DNA of 64,000 bases from Schlegelella_A sp963778525. Its GTDB lineage: Bacteria; Pseudomonadota; Gammaproteobacteria; Burkholderiales; Burkholderiaceae_C. Location: NCBI GenBank assembly GCA_963778525.1, contig CAVZUJ010000005.1:186001-250000 (forward strand). Direction: 5' to 3'. Below, in pieces: positions 52,752-60,857 of the stretch. Numbering within the stretch: the stretch's first letter is position 1; the number at the start of each line of letters is the position of its first letter. The notes below the pieces were generated by a model. That model did no database searches. It was not told the origin of the DNA and saw only the letters and a program-made list of their open reading frames with translations. The translations under genes and the position numbers were made by a program.

Positions 52752-52875
52752 CTTCCGTGCGGCGGCGCGAACTCGTCCGAGGGCGCCATCTGCTGGCCGC
52801 GTTCGCCTGGACCTGGGCCCTGGCCGTCGCCGCGCCGGCAACAGCCGCCGATGCCGATGACGGCGGCGCAGAGCG

Positions 52876-52892
52876 GCTGAGGCCGCCTCAGC
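52876..52892. terminator. Short hairpin at the end of a minus-strand gene
   Basis: GCTGAGG (52876-52882) pairs perfectly with CCTCAGC (52886-52892) around a CCG loop. It overlaps the stop codon region of the leftward hypothetical gene and lies downstream of the rightward GST gene. There is no T-run, so termination is possible but not shown. Confidence 0.35.
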
Positions 52893-53121
52893 GCGGCGCG
52901 GCGCGGCGCTCGAAGGGGCCGCGATCGGGGCGTGTCATTTCGTGGGCGATGAACTCGGCCGCGTCGTCGGGGCCCATGGCGCGGGTGCGCTCGAAGGCGT
53001 AGACATCCTTGGCCAGCCGCCGGGCTTCGGCCGTGGTGATCGCATCGTCGAGCTCGGCCAGGCGCCGGGCGCAACGCTCGCACCAGGCGTCCCACTCGAG
53101 CGCTCCCGCTTCTTTCTGCAT
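52888..53121 (-). CDS. Hypothetical protein, 77 aa
   Basis: A 77-residue soluble, helical and charged protein: LEWDAWCERCARRLAELDDAI, then TTAEARRLAKDVYAFERTRA, then GPDDAAEFIAHEM. A CxxC pair sits near the N-terminus. The start at 53121 has an AAGGAG site five bases upstream. No family name can be given. It is transcribed away from the methyltransferase gene. Confidence 0.6.
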   Translation of the reverse strand: MQKEAGALEWDAWCERCARRLAELDDAITTAEARRLAKDVYAFERTRAMGPDDAAEFIAHEMTRPDRGPFERRAAPR

Positions 53122-53277
53122 CCTGGCTCCTTCGGAGACGGTAAAAGGCGACGGTATCGGACGGCGAAAAGCATGCCCGACTCGTCGCGCCGGCGCAATA
53201 GCATTCAGCCGCAGCGGCCGACCGCTCGTCCGCGCATCGGCAAGCCGCACGCCTGCCCGGATGAGGCACGATACGGG

Positions 53278-53913
53278 ATGACTTCGACCCCCGAGGAGCT
53301 CGCCCGCATCGCGGCGCAGACGCTGGCTCACTACAGTGCGCGGGTCGACGACTTCTGGGCCGGCACGCGCGACCACGACGTCAGCCAGAACATCGCCGCG
53401 CTGCTGCGGCACATTCGTGCGAATCCGCCCTTCTCGCTTCTCGACCTCGGCTGCGGCCCGGGCCGCGACCTGAAGACATTTGCCGAGCTCGGCCACGCCG
53501 CCATCGGCCTCGAGGGCGAGCCGCGCTTCGCCGACATGGCGCGCAGCCACAGCGGCTGCGAGGTCTGGACGCAGAACCTGTTCGACATGCATCTGCCGCC
53601 GGCGAAGTTCGACGGCGTGTTCGCCAATGCCGTGCTCTTCCACGTGCCCTCGTCGGTGCTGCCGCGGATCCTGCAGCAGCTGCACGCGACGCTGAGGGAA
53701 GGGGGTGTGCTCTTCAGCTCGAACCCACGCGGCGAGGGCCAGGAGGGCTGGCGCAGCGGCCGCTACGGCACCTGGCACGACCTGCCGGGCTGGCGCGCCT
53801 ACCTCGGCGCGGCCGGCTTCACCGAGCTGGAGCACTACTACCGGCCCGAGGGCCTGGCGCGCGAGCAGCAGCCTTGGCTGGCGAGCGTCTGGCGCAAGGG
53901 CGCAGCAGACTAG
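53278..53913 (+). CDS. SAM-dependent methyltransferase
   Basis: A 211-residue class I methyltransferase. Motif I is LLDLGCGPGRDLKTFAELG, the acidic end of strand 2 is IGLEGEPRFADMA, and the post-motif is FDGVFANAVLFHVP. The N-terminal helix TLAHYSARVDDFWAGTRDHD resembles small methyltransferases related to the UbiE/Tam type. The acceptor is unknown. It converges on a small lipoprotein gene, and the two coding ends overlap by four bases. Confidence 0.82.
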   Translation: MTSTPEELARIAAQTLAHYSARVDDFWAGTRDHDVSQNIAALLRHIRANPPFSLLDLGCGPGRDLKTFAELGHAAIGLEGEPRFADMARSHSGCEVWTQNLFDMHLPPAKFDGVFANAVLFHVPSSVLPRILQQLHATLREGGVLFSSNPRGEGQEGWRSGRYGTWHDLPGWRAYLGAAGFTELEHYYRPEGLAREQQPWLASVWRKGAAD

Positions 53914-54059
53914 CCCTGGCCGCGCCTGTCGTAGTTCTTGCCCGAGCCGCAGTAGGCCGGCGGGTGACAGATGTCATCACTACCGGCGGGAATGGCGACG
54001 GCGCACGCGGACAGGAGCCAGGTTGCGCCGACGATGGCGAGCAGGAGTCGGTACGTCAT
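53910..54059 (-). CDS. Small lipoprotein, 49 aa
   Basis: A 49-residue precursor with a typical lipoprotein signal: MTYRLLLAIVGATWLLSAC, with the lipidated Cys at 19. The mature part is only about 30 residues with two Cys (DDICHPPAYCGSG) and a basic end. The start at 54059 follows AAGGAAGG. Probably an outer-membrane-anchored peptide; function unknown. Too short for most gene finders. Confidence 0.6.
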   Translation of the reverse strand: MTYRLLLAIVGATWLLSACAVAIPAGSDDICHPPAYCGSGKNYDRRGQG

Positions 54060-54140
54060 GCCTTCCTTTGGCTTGAGTCGGGCGAGTGTAAATCGCGAGA
54101 ATACGAAGATGCAGGTCGTCGAGATTCCCGGATCGCCGTG

Positions 54141-54764
54141 ATGTCGATCCTGCTGCGTCCGGACGATGCGCTCGCCTGCTACGTCTTCGCGCACGGCGCC
54201 GGCGCCGGCATGCGGCACGCCTTCATGGCCGCCTTTGCCGAAGGCCTGGCCGAGCGCCGCATCGCGACCCTGCGCTACGACTTTCCGTTCATGGAGAAGG
54301 GCTCGAAGCGGCCCGATCCGCCGGCAGTGGCGCATGCCGCCGTGCGCGCCGCGGTCACCGAAGCGAACGCGCTGTGCGAAGGTCTGCCGCTCTTTGCCGG
54401 CGGCAAGTCGTTCGGCGGACGCATGACGTCGCAAGCTCAGGCCCGGCTGCCGCTGCCTGGCGTGCGCGGCCTCGTTTTCGTCGGCTTTCCCTTGCATCCG
54501 GCCGGCAAGCCCGGGCTCGACCGGGCCGAACATCTTTCGGAGGTTGCGCTGCCGATGCTCTTCCTGCAAGGCACGCGTGACGAGTTGGCCGATCTCGCCT
54601 TGATCGACGGCGTGGTGAGAGGCCTCGGCGAGCGCGCCACGCTTGCCCTCTTCGACGACGCCGATCACGCCTTCCACGTGCGCGCTCGCAGCGGACGCAA
54701 CGACGTGCAGGTGCGCGAGGCGATGCTCGACCGCATCGCCGAGTGGATCGTGGCGCGCTGCTGA
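54141..54764 (+). CDS. Alpha/beta hydrolase (TEX30/KANL3-like)
   Basis: A 207-residue alpha/beta hydrolase of the small KANL3/TEX30-like type. It has the oxyanion region VFAHGAGAGM, the nucleophile elbow GGKSFGGRM with Ser, the acid in FLQGTRDELAD and the His in DDADHAFHVRARSG. The triad is therefore complete. Length is normal for this group. The substrate is unknown. ATG at 54141 is used; a GTG one codon earlier is possible. Confidence 0.82.
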   Translation: MSILLRPDDALACYVFAHGAGAGMRHAFMAAFAEGLAERRIATLRYDFPFMEKGSKRPDPPAVAHAAVRAAVTEANALCEGLPLFAGGKSFGGRMTSQAQARLPLPGVRGLVFVGFPLHPAGKPGLDRAEHLSEVALPMLFLQGTRDELADLALIDGVVRGLGERATLALFDDADHAFHVRARSGRNDVQVREAMLDRIAEWIVARC

Positions 54765-54860
54765 ACGCGCTCGCGGCTGTCCCCATTCAAGGGGAAAGAC
54801 GCAGCGGCTCGCGCTGCCTACAGTGCGCTGCGCGTCGTCCTCTGCGGCGTGGAGAGCATC

Positions 54861-55676
54861 ATGAATTCCATCCATCCGAAGTCCCGGCCCTGGCGCATCG
54901 GCCTGATCGTTCCGAGCTCGAACACGACGATGGAGGCCGAGATCCCGGCGCTCCTGGAGCGGCAGAGCGCCGCCGACGGCAGCCGCTTCACGTTCCATGC
55001 CACGCGTCTTCGGATGCGCCACTCCGGGGCCGACGCGTTGCAGGCAATGAACGATGCGGCGGGCGATGCCGTCGATGCGCTGTGCGACGCGCAGATGGAC
55101 ATCGTGCTCTATGGCTGCATGGTGGCTGCAATGTCCGGCGGCAAGACTTCGGTGACCGAGATCGGCCAGCGCCTGGCGCGGCGTGCCAATCACATGCGCT
55201 CGTTGCCGGTCTCGATGGTCACCAGCGCCGATGCGCTGATCCGCGCCTTGCACTCGCTCGGCGCCCGGAGCGTCTCGATGATCGCGCCGTACCGCAAGGA
55301 GCTGACTGGCAAGGTCGCCTCGACCTTCGAGGAGCACGGCATCGCGGTGCGTGAGGCGCTCTCGCTCGATATCGCCGACGACGTCGCCGTCGGCCGGCTC
55401 GATCAGCAGATGCTGCTGTCGATGGCCTGCGAAATGGATCTCGCGAACTCCGACGCGCTGGTGCTCTCGGCTGGCGTGCAGATGCCGTCGCTCGAGGTCC
55501 TCGATTCGGTCGAGCAACTGCTCGGCCTGCCGGTCGTGAGCGCGGCAAGTGCCAGCGTCTGGGCCTTGCTGCACAAGCTGCGCATCGAGCCGAAGGTGAA
55601 GGCCGCCGGCTGGCTGCTGCGCAGCTCGTGCAAGCACGGGCTCGTCGCTGTCGAACCGGAGCGCAAGGCGGCCTGA
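54861..55676 (+). CDS. Maleate isomerase-like Asp/Glu racemase superfamily protein
   Basis: A 271-residue member of the maleate cis-trans isomerase/arylmalonate decarboxylase group. RIGLIVPSSNTTMEAEIPALL and FTFHATRLRMRH match maleate isomerases closely. The first catalytic Cys is present at 86 (LYGCMVAAM). The second, normally within SACVQMPS, is Gly205 (GGC at 55473-55475). Because both Cys are needed for isomerisation, the activity is probably changed, for example toward decarboxylation, or lost. The start at 54861 follows GGAGAG. A VOC-family gene lies 94 bases downstream on the same strand. Confidence 0.78.
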   Translation: MNSIHPKSRPWRIGLIVPSSNTTMEAEIPALLERQSAADGSRFTFHATRLRMRHSGADALQAMNDAAGDAVDALCDAQMDIVLYGCMVAAMSGGKTSVTEIGQRLARRANHMRSLPVSMVTSADALIRALHSLGARSVSMIAPYRKELTGKVASTFEEHGIAVREALSLDIADDVAVGRLDQQMLLSMACEMDLANSDALVLSAGVQMPSLEVLDSVEQLLGLPVVSAASASVWALLHKLRIEPKVKAAGWLLRSSCKHGLVAVEPERKAA

Positions 55677-55770
55677 AGCAAGACGATCCCCGACCTGCGG
55701 GCGGGGTATTGCAGGGAACGCGGGGTGCGGCAATGAGGTAGCTTCGAGAGTCGTCGACAGGAGCACCTCC

Positions 55771-56244
55771 ATGCAGAAGATCACCCCCTTTCTCTGGTAC
55801 GCCAAGGAGGCCGAAGAAGCGGCCAGGTTCTACGTCTCGATCTTTCCCGATTCGCGCATCGAAAAAGTCGTGGCCATGCCCACCGAATCACCGAGCGGTC
55901 CGGCGGGCTCGGTGAAGATCGTCGACTTCGTCCTCTTCGGCCAGCGCTTCACCGCCATGACCGCCGGGCCGCTCGATCCCTTCAACCATGCAGTCTCGTT
56001 CGTGGTGGACTGCGAAACACAGGACGAGCTCGACCGCTACTGGGACAAGCTGCTCGAGGGCGGCTCGGCCGAACAATGCGGTTGGTTGAAGGACCGCTAC
56101 GGCCTGTCGTGGCAGATCGTGCCCACGCTCCTGCCCAAGCTCATGGCCGACCCCGACAAGGGGAAGGCAAAGCGGACCGCGGACGCGATGATGAAGATGG
56201 TCAAGATCGACATCGCGGCGTTGCAGAAGGCGCACGCCGGCTAG
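55771..56244 (+). CDS. VOC family protein (PhnB-like)
   Basis: A 157-residue PhnB/3-demethylubiquinone-methyltransferase-like VOC protein. MQKITPFLWYAKEAEEAARF, VSIFPDSRIEKV, FVVDCETQDELDRYWDKLL and LKDRYGLSWQIVP are in the family order, and the C-terminus ends in a helix. The family includes many proteins of unknown substrate, and true methyltransferase activity should not be assumed. A good ribosome-binding site (AGGAGC) precedes ATG at 55771. It converges on a Bug receptor gene. Confidence 0.88.
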   Translation: MQKITPFLWYAKEAEEAARFYVSIFPDSRIEKVVAMPTESPSGPAGSVKIVDFVLFGQRFTAMTAGPLDPFNHAVSFVVDCETQDELDRYWDKLLEGGSAEQCGWLKDRYGLSWQIVPTLLPKLMADPDKGKAKRTADAMMKMVKIDIAALQKAHAG

Positions 56245-56257
56245 CCGACGCGGCTCG

Positions 56258-57220
56258 CTACTCGAGCACGATCCCGGCATCCTTGACGAGCCTGGCCCAC
56301 TTGTCCTGCTCTGCCCGGATGAAGCTGCCGAACTCGGCCGAACTGCCGCTGCCTGGCTCGGCGCCCTTGGCGATCAGGTCGTTGCGCACCTCCGGCAGCG
56401 CCAGCACCTTGTTGACGTCGTCGTGCAGCCTGGCAATCACGGCCGGCGGCGTGCCCTTCGGCGCGAGCAGGCCGAACCAGCCCTGCGCGGTGTAGCCGGG
56501 CAGGCCGGAGCTGGCCACGGTCGGCAGGCTCGGCAGCGCCTCGAGCGGCCGGTCGCCGGTGACCGCGATGGCGCGCAGGCGGCCCGACTTGATCTGCGGG
56601 ATCACCGTCTGCGTCGGCGCGAACATCAGCTCGATCTGGCCGCCGAGCAGGTCGGTGAGCGCCTGGCCGGTGCCCTTGTACGGCACATGAACCATGTCGA
56701 TGCCGGCCTGTGCCTTGAAGAGCTCGCCCGACAGGTGCGAGGCGGCGCCGATGCCTGACGAACCGAAGTGCAGCTTGCCCGGGTTGGCCTTGGCGTAGGC
56801 GATGAGCTCGCGCACGTTGGCGACGGGCACGCTGGCGTTCACGACCACCGTGTAGGCCTCGGCCGAGACCAGGGCCACCGGCGCCAGCTTGACGATGTTC
56901 TTCTCGGTGATGGCCGCGGTGGAAGCCATCACCAGCGTGTAGCCGTCGGGCGCGGCGTTGGCCACCTGCTCGGTGCCGATGTGGCCGCTGGCGCCTGGGT
57001 GGTTCTCGACGATCACGCTCTGGCCCCACATCGCGGCGAGGCGCGGCGCAAGCACGCGTGCCAGCGTATCGGCGCCGCCGGCCGGCGCGAATGGCACGAT
57101 GATGGTGACGTTCCTCGACGGGAACGCCTGCCCGAAGACCGGCGCGCAAGCGAACGGCAAGAGTGCGCACAGCAGCGCGCGCGCCAGGACTCGCAGAAGG
57201 CAGCTTTGCATGAAGTTCAT
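56258..57220 (-). CDS. Bug/TctC-type tripartite tricarboxylate receptor
   Basis: A 320-residue periplasmic receptor with a signal peptide ending near APVFGQA. FPSRNVTIIVPFAPAGGADTL, the ligand loop GASGHIGTEQVANAAPDGYTL and HVPYKGTGQALTDLLGGQ are classical Bug motifs. It follows the FAH-family gene by three bases in the same direction, so the three genes from 59144 to 56258 form an operon for uptake and breakdown of an unknown organic acid. No TctA/TctB permease is nearby. Confidence 0.9.
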   Translation of the reverse strand: MNFMQSCLLRVLARALLCALLPFACAPVFGQAFPSRNVTIIVPFAPAGGADTLARVLAPRLAAMWGQSVIVENHPGASGHIGTEQVANAAPDGYTLVMASTAAITEKNIVKLAPVALVSAEAYTVVVNASVPVANVRELIAYAKANPGKLHFGSSGIGAASHLSGELFKAQAGIDMVHVPYKGTGQALTDLLGGQIELMFAPTQTVIPQIKSGRLRAIAVTGDRPLEALPSLPTVASSGLPGYTAQGWFGLLAPKGTPPAVIARLHDDVNKVLALPEVRNDLIAKGAEPGSGSSAEFGSFIRAEQDKWARLVKDAGIVLE

Positions 57221-57223
57221 CCT

Positions 57224-58171
57224 TCAGCCTTTCGGATGCTCGGGCTTGGTGATCGTGGTGCGCAGCGTCGCGATGCCTTCGATGCCGCACTCCACCACGT
57301 CGCCGGGCTTGAGGAACAGCGCCGCCGCGTTCGGCTTGCCGACAGCCACGCCGCCCGGCGCGCCGGTGGAGAACATGTCGCCCGGCTCGATCGGGATGTA
57401 GCGCGAGAAGTGCTCGAGGATGTCGGGCAGCTTCCAGATCTGGTCGCGCGTGTTCACGCGCATGCGCTGCTCGCCGTTCACTGCGCAGGTCATCCACAGG
57501 TCGTACGGATCGGCGATCTCGTCGAGCGTGATCAGCTCCGGCCCGAGCGGACCGAAGCCGGGGATGTTCTTGCCGGTCCAGAAGCGCGAGCCCGAGGCCA
57601 CCTCGCGCTCTTGCGAATCGCGGTCGGTGAGGTCGTTGAGGATGGTCACGCCGGCGACGTGGCTCATGGCGTATTCCTTCTTCACGCCGAGCGCGCGCTT
57701 GCCGATCACGAACACCAGCTCGGGCTCGTAGTCGAGGCGCACGATGCCGGCCGGCCGCGCCACCTTCGCGCCATGCCCGACGAGGCAGGAGTTCAGCTTG
57801 ACGAAGCTCGTCGGCTCGTTCGGAATTTCCTTGATCAGGTTGGTGCGCTTGAGCTCTTCGAGGTGGCTGCGGTAGTTCTTGCCGACGCAGAGGAACTTGT
57901 CGGCGTCGGGCACCGGCGGCAGGTAGCGGATGGCCGCTGCGTCGCGCCAGGCAGCATCGAAGCGGGCCTCGCCTTTTTGCGCCGCCGCGGCCAGATGGTG
58001 CAGGCGGGCCATGGCATCGGGGCCGGCAGCAAGCAAGCTCTTCATGCTCGCCGGCAGGGCGTCGAGTCCGGCTGCTCGGGCTGCGGCGCCGATGTCCAGC
58101 ACGCGCCGGTCGATACGAACGCCGACCTTCGGTTCGTTGCTGTCGGAAAAGGTGAAGGTGACGAGGCGCAT
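57224..58171 (-). CDS. Fumarylacetoacetate hydrolase family protein
   Basis: A 315-residue FAH-fold enzyme. DADKFLCVGKNYRSHLEELK opens the catalytic domain. Metal ligands are expected in DYEPELVFVIGK (ExE) and NDLTDRDSQERE (Asp), and MFSTGAPGGVAVGK is the conserved C-terminal loop. Members hydrolyse or hydrate acylpyruvates and 2-oxo-pentenoates in aromatic or sugar-acid catabolism. It lies between a hydroxyacid dehydrogenase gene (seven bases) and a Bug receptor gene (three bases). The exact reaction is unknown. Confidence 0.88.
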   Translation of the reverse strand: MRLVTFTFSDSNEPKVGVRIDRRVLDIGAAARAAGLDALPASMKSLLAAGPDAMARLHHLAAAAQKGEARFDAAWRDAAAIRYLPPVPDADKFLCVGKNYRSHLEELKRTNLIKEIPNEPTSFVKLNSCLVGHGAKVARPAGIVRLDYEPELVFVIGKRALGVKKEYAMSHVAGVTILNDLTDRDSQEREVASGSRFWTGKNIPGFGPLGPELITLDEIADPYDLWMTCAVNGEQRMRVNTRDQIWKLPDILEHFSRYIPIEPGDMFSTGAPGGVAVGKPNAAALFLKPGDVVECGIEGIATLRTTITKPEHPKG

Positions 58172-58178
58172 GGAGGGT

Positions 58179-59144
58179 TCAGGCTTTGATGACGTTGTCC
58201 AGGGGCTGGCCGGCGATCAGTTTCTTCAGGTTGCCGAGCACGCCAGCGACGATGCGCTCGACGCTCGCCTTGCCGCCGCCGCCGCCGAAATGCGGCGAGA
58301 TCAGCAGGTTGGGGCAGTCCCAGAGCGGGTCGCTGGCGGGCAACGGTTCGGGGTCGGTGACGTCGAGGCCGGCACTGCCGAGCTGGCCGGAACGCAGCGC
58401 CTCGGCCAACGCGATCTGGTCGACGACGCCGCCGCGCGCCACGTTGATGAGCATGGCGCCGCGCTTGCACGCGGCGAGCGCGGCGCTGCCGATCAGATGG
58501 TGCGTCTCGCTGTTGAGCGCGATGGCGATGGCCACGACGTCGGCCTCGCCGAGCACGCGGTGCAAGGCGTCGAGGCCGAAGGCCGCATCGACGTCGCTGC
58601 TCGCCTTTGCCGACCGCGTCACGGCAACGACGCGCATGCCGAAGGGCCGGGCCCGCCGCGCCAGCTCTGCGCCGATGCTGCCGTAGCCGACGATCGCCAG
58701 CGTCTGGCCTTCGAGCGACGTGGCACGGGCCGCGACCGCACGGTCCCATCGCCGCTCGCGTGCCTGCGCCGCGAACTCGGGCACGCGCCGCCCGAGGGCC
58801 AGCATCAGCGCCAGCGCGTGTTCGGCCACCGTCGCTGCCACCGCGCCGGCGGCATAGCTGATGACGACGCCTCGGGGCAGGCCGGCGGCCTCGAAGCCTT
58901 CGCGACCGGCCGAGATGAAGTGCATCCAGCGCACCGTGTTGCCGGGCGCCTGCAGGGCCTGCACGATCTGCCGCGCCTCGGCTGCGGGCGCGTCGAAGAG
59001 CACCAGCGCCTCGGCGCCGGGCAGGGCGGCCAGCGTCTGCGCGAGGGTATCGGTGACGACGAGATCGCAGCCGTCGGCGTGGCCGAGGCGCTCGAGGAGT
59101 TCAGTCTTGGCGAGGGCGAAGCGGGCCCAGTAGACGACACGCAT
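58179..59144 (-). CDS. D-2-hydroxyacid dehydrogenase
   Basis: A 321-residue NAD(P)-dependent dehydrogenase. The dinucleotide fold is LAIVGYGSIGAELARRARPFG. The catalytic residues are Arg in NVARGGVVDQIALAEAL, Glu in LDVTDPEPLPASDPLWD and His in LLISPHFGGGGG. In many members the His is followed by a different pattern (SPHxAG), so the Gly-rich FGGGGG is a variant. It would interconvert a 2-oxo acid and D-2-hydroxy acid. First gene of the operon with the FAH and Bug genes. Confidence 0.88.
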   Translation of the reverse strand: MRVVYWARFALAKTELLERLGHADGCDLVVTDTLAQTLAALPGAEALVLFDAPAAEARQIVQALQAPGNTVRWMHFISAGREGFEAAGLPRGVVISYAAGAVAATVAEHALALMLALGRRVPEFAAQARERRWDRAVAARATSLEGQTLAIVGYGSIGAELARRARPFGMRVVAVTRSAKASSDVDAAFGLDALHRVLGEADVVAIAIALNSETHHLIGSAALAACKRGAMLINVARGGVVDQIALAEALRSGQLGSAGLDVTDPEPLPASDPLWDCPNLLISPHFGGGGGKASVERIVAGVLGNLKKLIAGQPLDNVIKA

Positions 59145-59278
59145 GGGAGGGGTTTGCCTTTCGGAGTTCAGTGCGGGCGGTTGCGCTCATAGCCGCTGTC
59201 CACGTTCAGCGTCGCGATCTTCGTGATCTTCATGGCACTCGACGCGAAGCGGCTCGCCCGGCGCGATCGAAGAGGCCG

Positions 59279-60250
59279 CTATTCGACAACGTAGCCGCTC
59301 GCCTTGACAAGCACGGCGATGCGCGCGGACTCGGCGGCGAGGGTGGCCGCCATCTCCTGCGGCGAGGCCGGTGCCGAAATGAGGCCGTCGTGCGAAAAGC
59401 GCTCGATCACCTCCGGCGACTTCACCGCCGTGGTGATCGCCGCATTGAGCGTGCGCACGATCTCGGCCGGCATGCCGGCCGGCCCGAACACGCCGGCGGT
59501 GATGACGCCGGTGATGTCGAGCCCGCGCTCCGTCAGCGTCGGCACGTCGGGCAGCAAGGGCGAGCGCTCGTCGCCGGCCGTAGCCAGGACGCGGATCTTG
59601 CCGGCGCGATGCAGCTCGATCATGTCGCTCAGGCCATCGATGAGCAGCGGCAGGCGACCGCCGACCAGGTCGGCGAGGGCCGGCGCGCCGCCCTTGTACG
59701 GAATCATCGGCATGTTGAAGCCGAAGGCCTGCGCGAACGCGATGCCCAGAAAGTGCGGCAAGGTCCCCACGCCCGGCGTTGCGTACGAGGTTTGCGCCGG
59801 GTTCTCTTTCGCCCAGCCGACCCAGTGACGCAGGTCGGCTGCGCCGGTGGCCGGGCCGGTGGCGAAGCCGATGTCGAGGCGGGTCACGCCGGCGATCGGC
59901 GTGAAATCCCTGACCGGGTCGTAGTCGAGCTTGCTGTAGATGTGAGGGTAGATGGTGAACGGGCCGTTCGTGGCCAGGATCAGCGTGCGACCATCGGGTG
60001 GCGAACGGCGCAGCTCGCCGAGCGCCAGGCGCTGGCCGGCGCCGAGCCGGTTCTCGACGATGACCGGCCGGCCGAGCAGGGTCTGCAGCTTGTCGGCGAG
60101 GATGCGCGCCGCGACGTCGTTCGAGTCGCCCGCCGCCAGGCCCACGAGCAGGCGGATTGGCGCCTTGTCGTCCTGCGCCAGCGCGTCGCCGAGCGGGCCG
60201 AGCAGCGCGCCCGATGCCAGGCCGAGGGCGAACTGTCGACGTGTGCTCAT
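59279..60250 (-). CDS. Bug-like tripartite tricarboxylate receptor
   Basis: A 323-residue receptor with an N-terminal signal (STRRQFALGLASGALLG, Tat-like RRQFAL). The body follows the Bug fold but is divergent: IRLLVGLAAGDSNDVAARIL replaces the usual VPFPPGG region, and the ligand loop GAGQRLALGELRRSPPDGRTL lacks the second Gly pair. MIPYKGGAPALADLVGGRLP is conserved. The altered loop suggests an unusual ligand. It lies 134 bases upstream of the hydroxyacid dehydrogenase operon on the same strand. Confidence 0.85.
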   Translation of the reverse strand: MSTRRQFALGLASGALLGPLGDALAQDDKAPIRLLVGLAAGDSNDVAARILADKLQTLLGRPVIVENRLGAGQRLALGELRRSPPDGRTLILATNGPFTIYPHIYSKLDYDPVRDFTPIAGVTRLDIGFATGPATGAADLRHWVGWAKENPAQTSYATPGVGTLPHFLGIAFAQAFGFNMPMIPYKGGAPALADLVGGRLPLLIDGLSDMIELHRAGKIRVLATAGDERSPLLPDVPTLTERGLDITGVITAGVFGPAGMPAEIVRTLNAAITTAVKSPEVIERFSHDGLISAPASPQEMAATLAAESARIAVLVKASGYVVE

Positions 60251-60383
60251 CGCGCGGAACTCCGGAATTTCAGTGTCTCTGGAAGCGCTGAATATAGCCG
60301 CCGAGTCGTGAGCGAGCCGTCGCGCATCCCCCCTTCGCGCTGCAGTAACGTCGGGGTTCTTCAGCCGCCGAAGGAAGCCTTCC

Positions 60384-60851
60384 ATGACGACGATCCTGGT
60401 CTTGTCCCTGCTCATCGGCGTCGTCGCCGGCCTGCGAGCGATCACGGCACCGGCGGCCGTCGCCTGGGCCGCCTATCTCGGCGTGTTGCCGCTTGCCGGC
60501 ACGCCGCTCGGCTTTCTCGGTCACCTCGCGGCGCCCTGCGTGCTGACCGTGCTCGCGCTCGCCGAGCTGGTCGGCGATCAGCTGCCGAAGACACCGAGCC
60601 GCAAGGTCCCGCTGCAGTTCGGCACGCGCATCCTGATGGGCGCCATCTCGGGGGCGGCGATCGCGACGCCGAGCGGGCAGCTCTGGATCGGCGCGGTGGC
60701 CGGCATCGTCGGCGCCGTCATCGGCACGCTCGGGGGCGCAGCGGCGCGCGCGCGCCTGGCCCAGGCCTTCGGCCGCGATCTGCCGGCGGCGTTGCTCGAA
60801 GACGCGGTGGCGGTCGTGGGCGCCTGGCTGATCGTGACGGCGGCGCGCTAG
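60384..60851 (+). CDS. DUF4126-like membrane protein
   Basis: A 155-residue membrane protein with four or five hydrophobic segments. The start VLSLLIGVVAGLRAITAPAA, followed by ALAELVGDQLPKTPSR and FGTRILMGAISGA, matches the DUF4126 family, whose function is not known. ATG at 60384 follows GAAGGAAG. It is convergent with the LivF gene, with six bases between stops, and divergent from the Bug-like gene. Confidence 0.75.
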   Translation: MTTILVLSLLIGVVAGLRAITAPAAVAWAAYLGVLPLAGTPLGFLGHLAAPCVLTVLALAELVGDQLPKTPSRKVPLQFGTRILMGAISGAAIATPSGQLWIGAVAGIVGAVIGTLGGAAARARLAQAFGRDLPAALLEDAVAVVGAWLIVTAAR

Positions 60852-60857
60852 CGCGGT

